From Siderastrea radians (lineage: Eukaryota; Cnidaria; Anthozoa; Scleractinia; Rhizangiidae), in assembly GCA_964017195.1 (NCBI GenBank), contig OZ024890.1:69369376-69433375 (forward strand): a stretch of DNA of 64,000 nucleotides, given 5' to 3'. Positions 63,868-64,000 of this stretch are shown one piece after another. Within the stretch, counting starts at the first letter, position 1, and every line of letters begins with the position of its first letter. The translations under genes were made by a program, and so were the position numbers. The notes beneath the pieces were generated by a model, which saw nothing but the letters and a program-made list of their open reading frames with translations, was not told the origin of the DNA and ran no database searches.

Positions 63868-64000
63868 CGGTTGTTCGAAGAGCGGATAACTCAATCCACC
63901 AGATAAATCACTATCCATTGGATAGTGTGCTTTGTTTTGTTATCATTTATCTAATGGATAGCAATTTATCCGGTGGATAGCATTTCCCACCCTTTGAACA
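63868..64000. mobile_element. MITE, cut by window end
   Basis: GTTGTTCGAAGAGCGGATAA...ATCCGGTGGATAGC...CCCTTTGAACA is a palindromic element with ATCCA/TGGAT motifs, incomplete at the right. Confidence 0.6.

Overview
The window is animal genomic DNA carrying a large Maverick/Polinton-type (adintovirus-like) viral element at its left end. The host parts have long introns with GT-AG junctions, a Toll-like receptor relic, a CECR2-like chromatin gene and a WDR4-like gene, embedded in AT-rich DNA full of MITEs, a Penelope-like element and tRNA-derived repeats. The repeat mix and gene content suggest an anthozoan cnidarian such as a coral; that is inference, not proof.

1-18.6 kb: Polinton. Near-identical inverted terminal repeats (1-541 and 15473-16013, with a diverged homologous extension on each inner side) flank a compact, GC-richer block of about 23 genes. 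Nearly all genes lie on the minus strand. In transcription order they are a GRF-type zinc-finger protein, an unknown protein, a chromodomain integrase, two tandem paralogous capsid-type proteins, three small basic proteins, the double jelly-roll major capsid protein, an adenain-like protease, a tRNA-like gene, the packaging ATPase, a glycine-rich protein, a two-TM membrane protein, a run of small arginine-rich core-like proteins, a phospholipase-A2-like protein, and the first ~226 residues of the protein-primed DNA polymerase. On the plus strand are an acidic protein and a SLOG/DprA-like protein whose motifs appear circularly permuted. The polymerase is broken: its N-terminus (797-1477) runs straight into an inverted copy of the other end of the element, and a polymerase C-terminus (about 17500-18141) lies beyond the right repeat. 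Genes inside are otherwise open and tightly packed, with TATA boxes often overlapping the previous gene's end.

18.6-35 kb: host intergenic DNA with minisatellites, a SINE, several MITEs and hairpins, and one Toll-like receptor gene (24.5-27.6 kb, plus strand) broken by stops and frameshifts but with an open TM+TIR region.

35-57.3 kb: one minus-strand, many-exon host gene. Its 5' exons encode a CECR2-like DDT/WHIM region. Its last large exon encodes BCL9/Legless-like HD1 and HD2 motifs, joined in phase, with no bromodomain seen. Introns contain a Penelope-like GIY-YIG element with 15-bp target duplications and MITEs.

57.3-64 kb: a LINE fragment split by a TTAA MITE, a second copy of another TTAA MITE, and the last three exons of a minus-strand WDR4-like gene (tRNA m7G methyltransferase partner).
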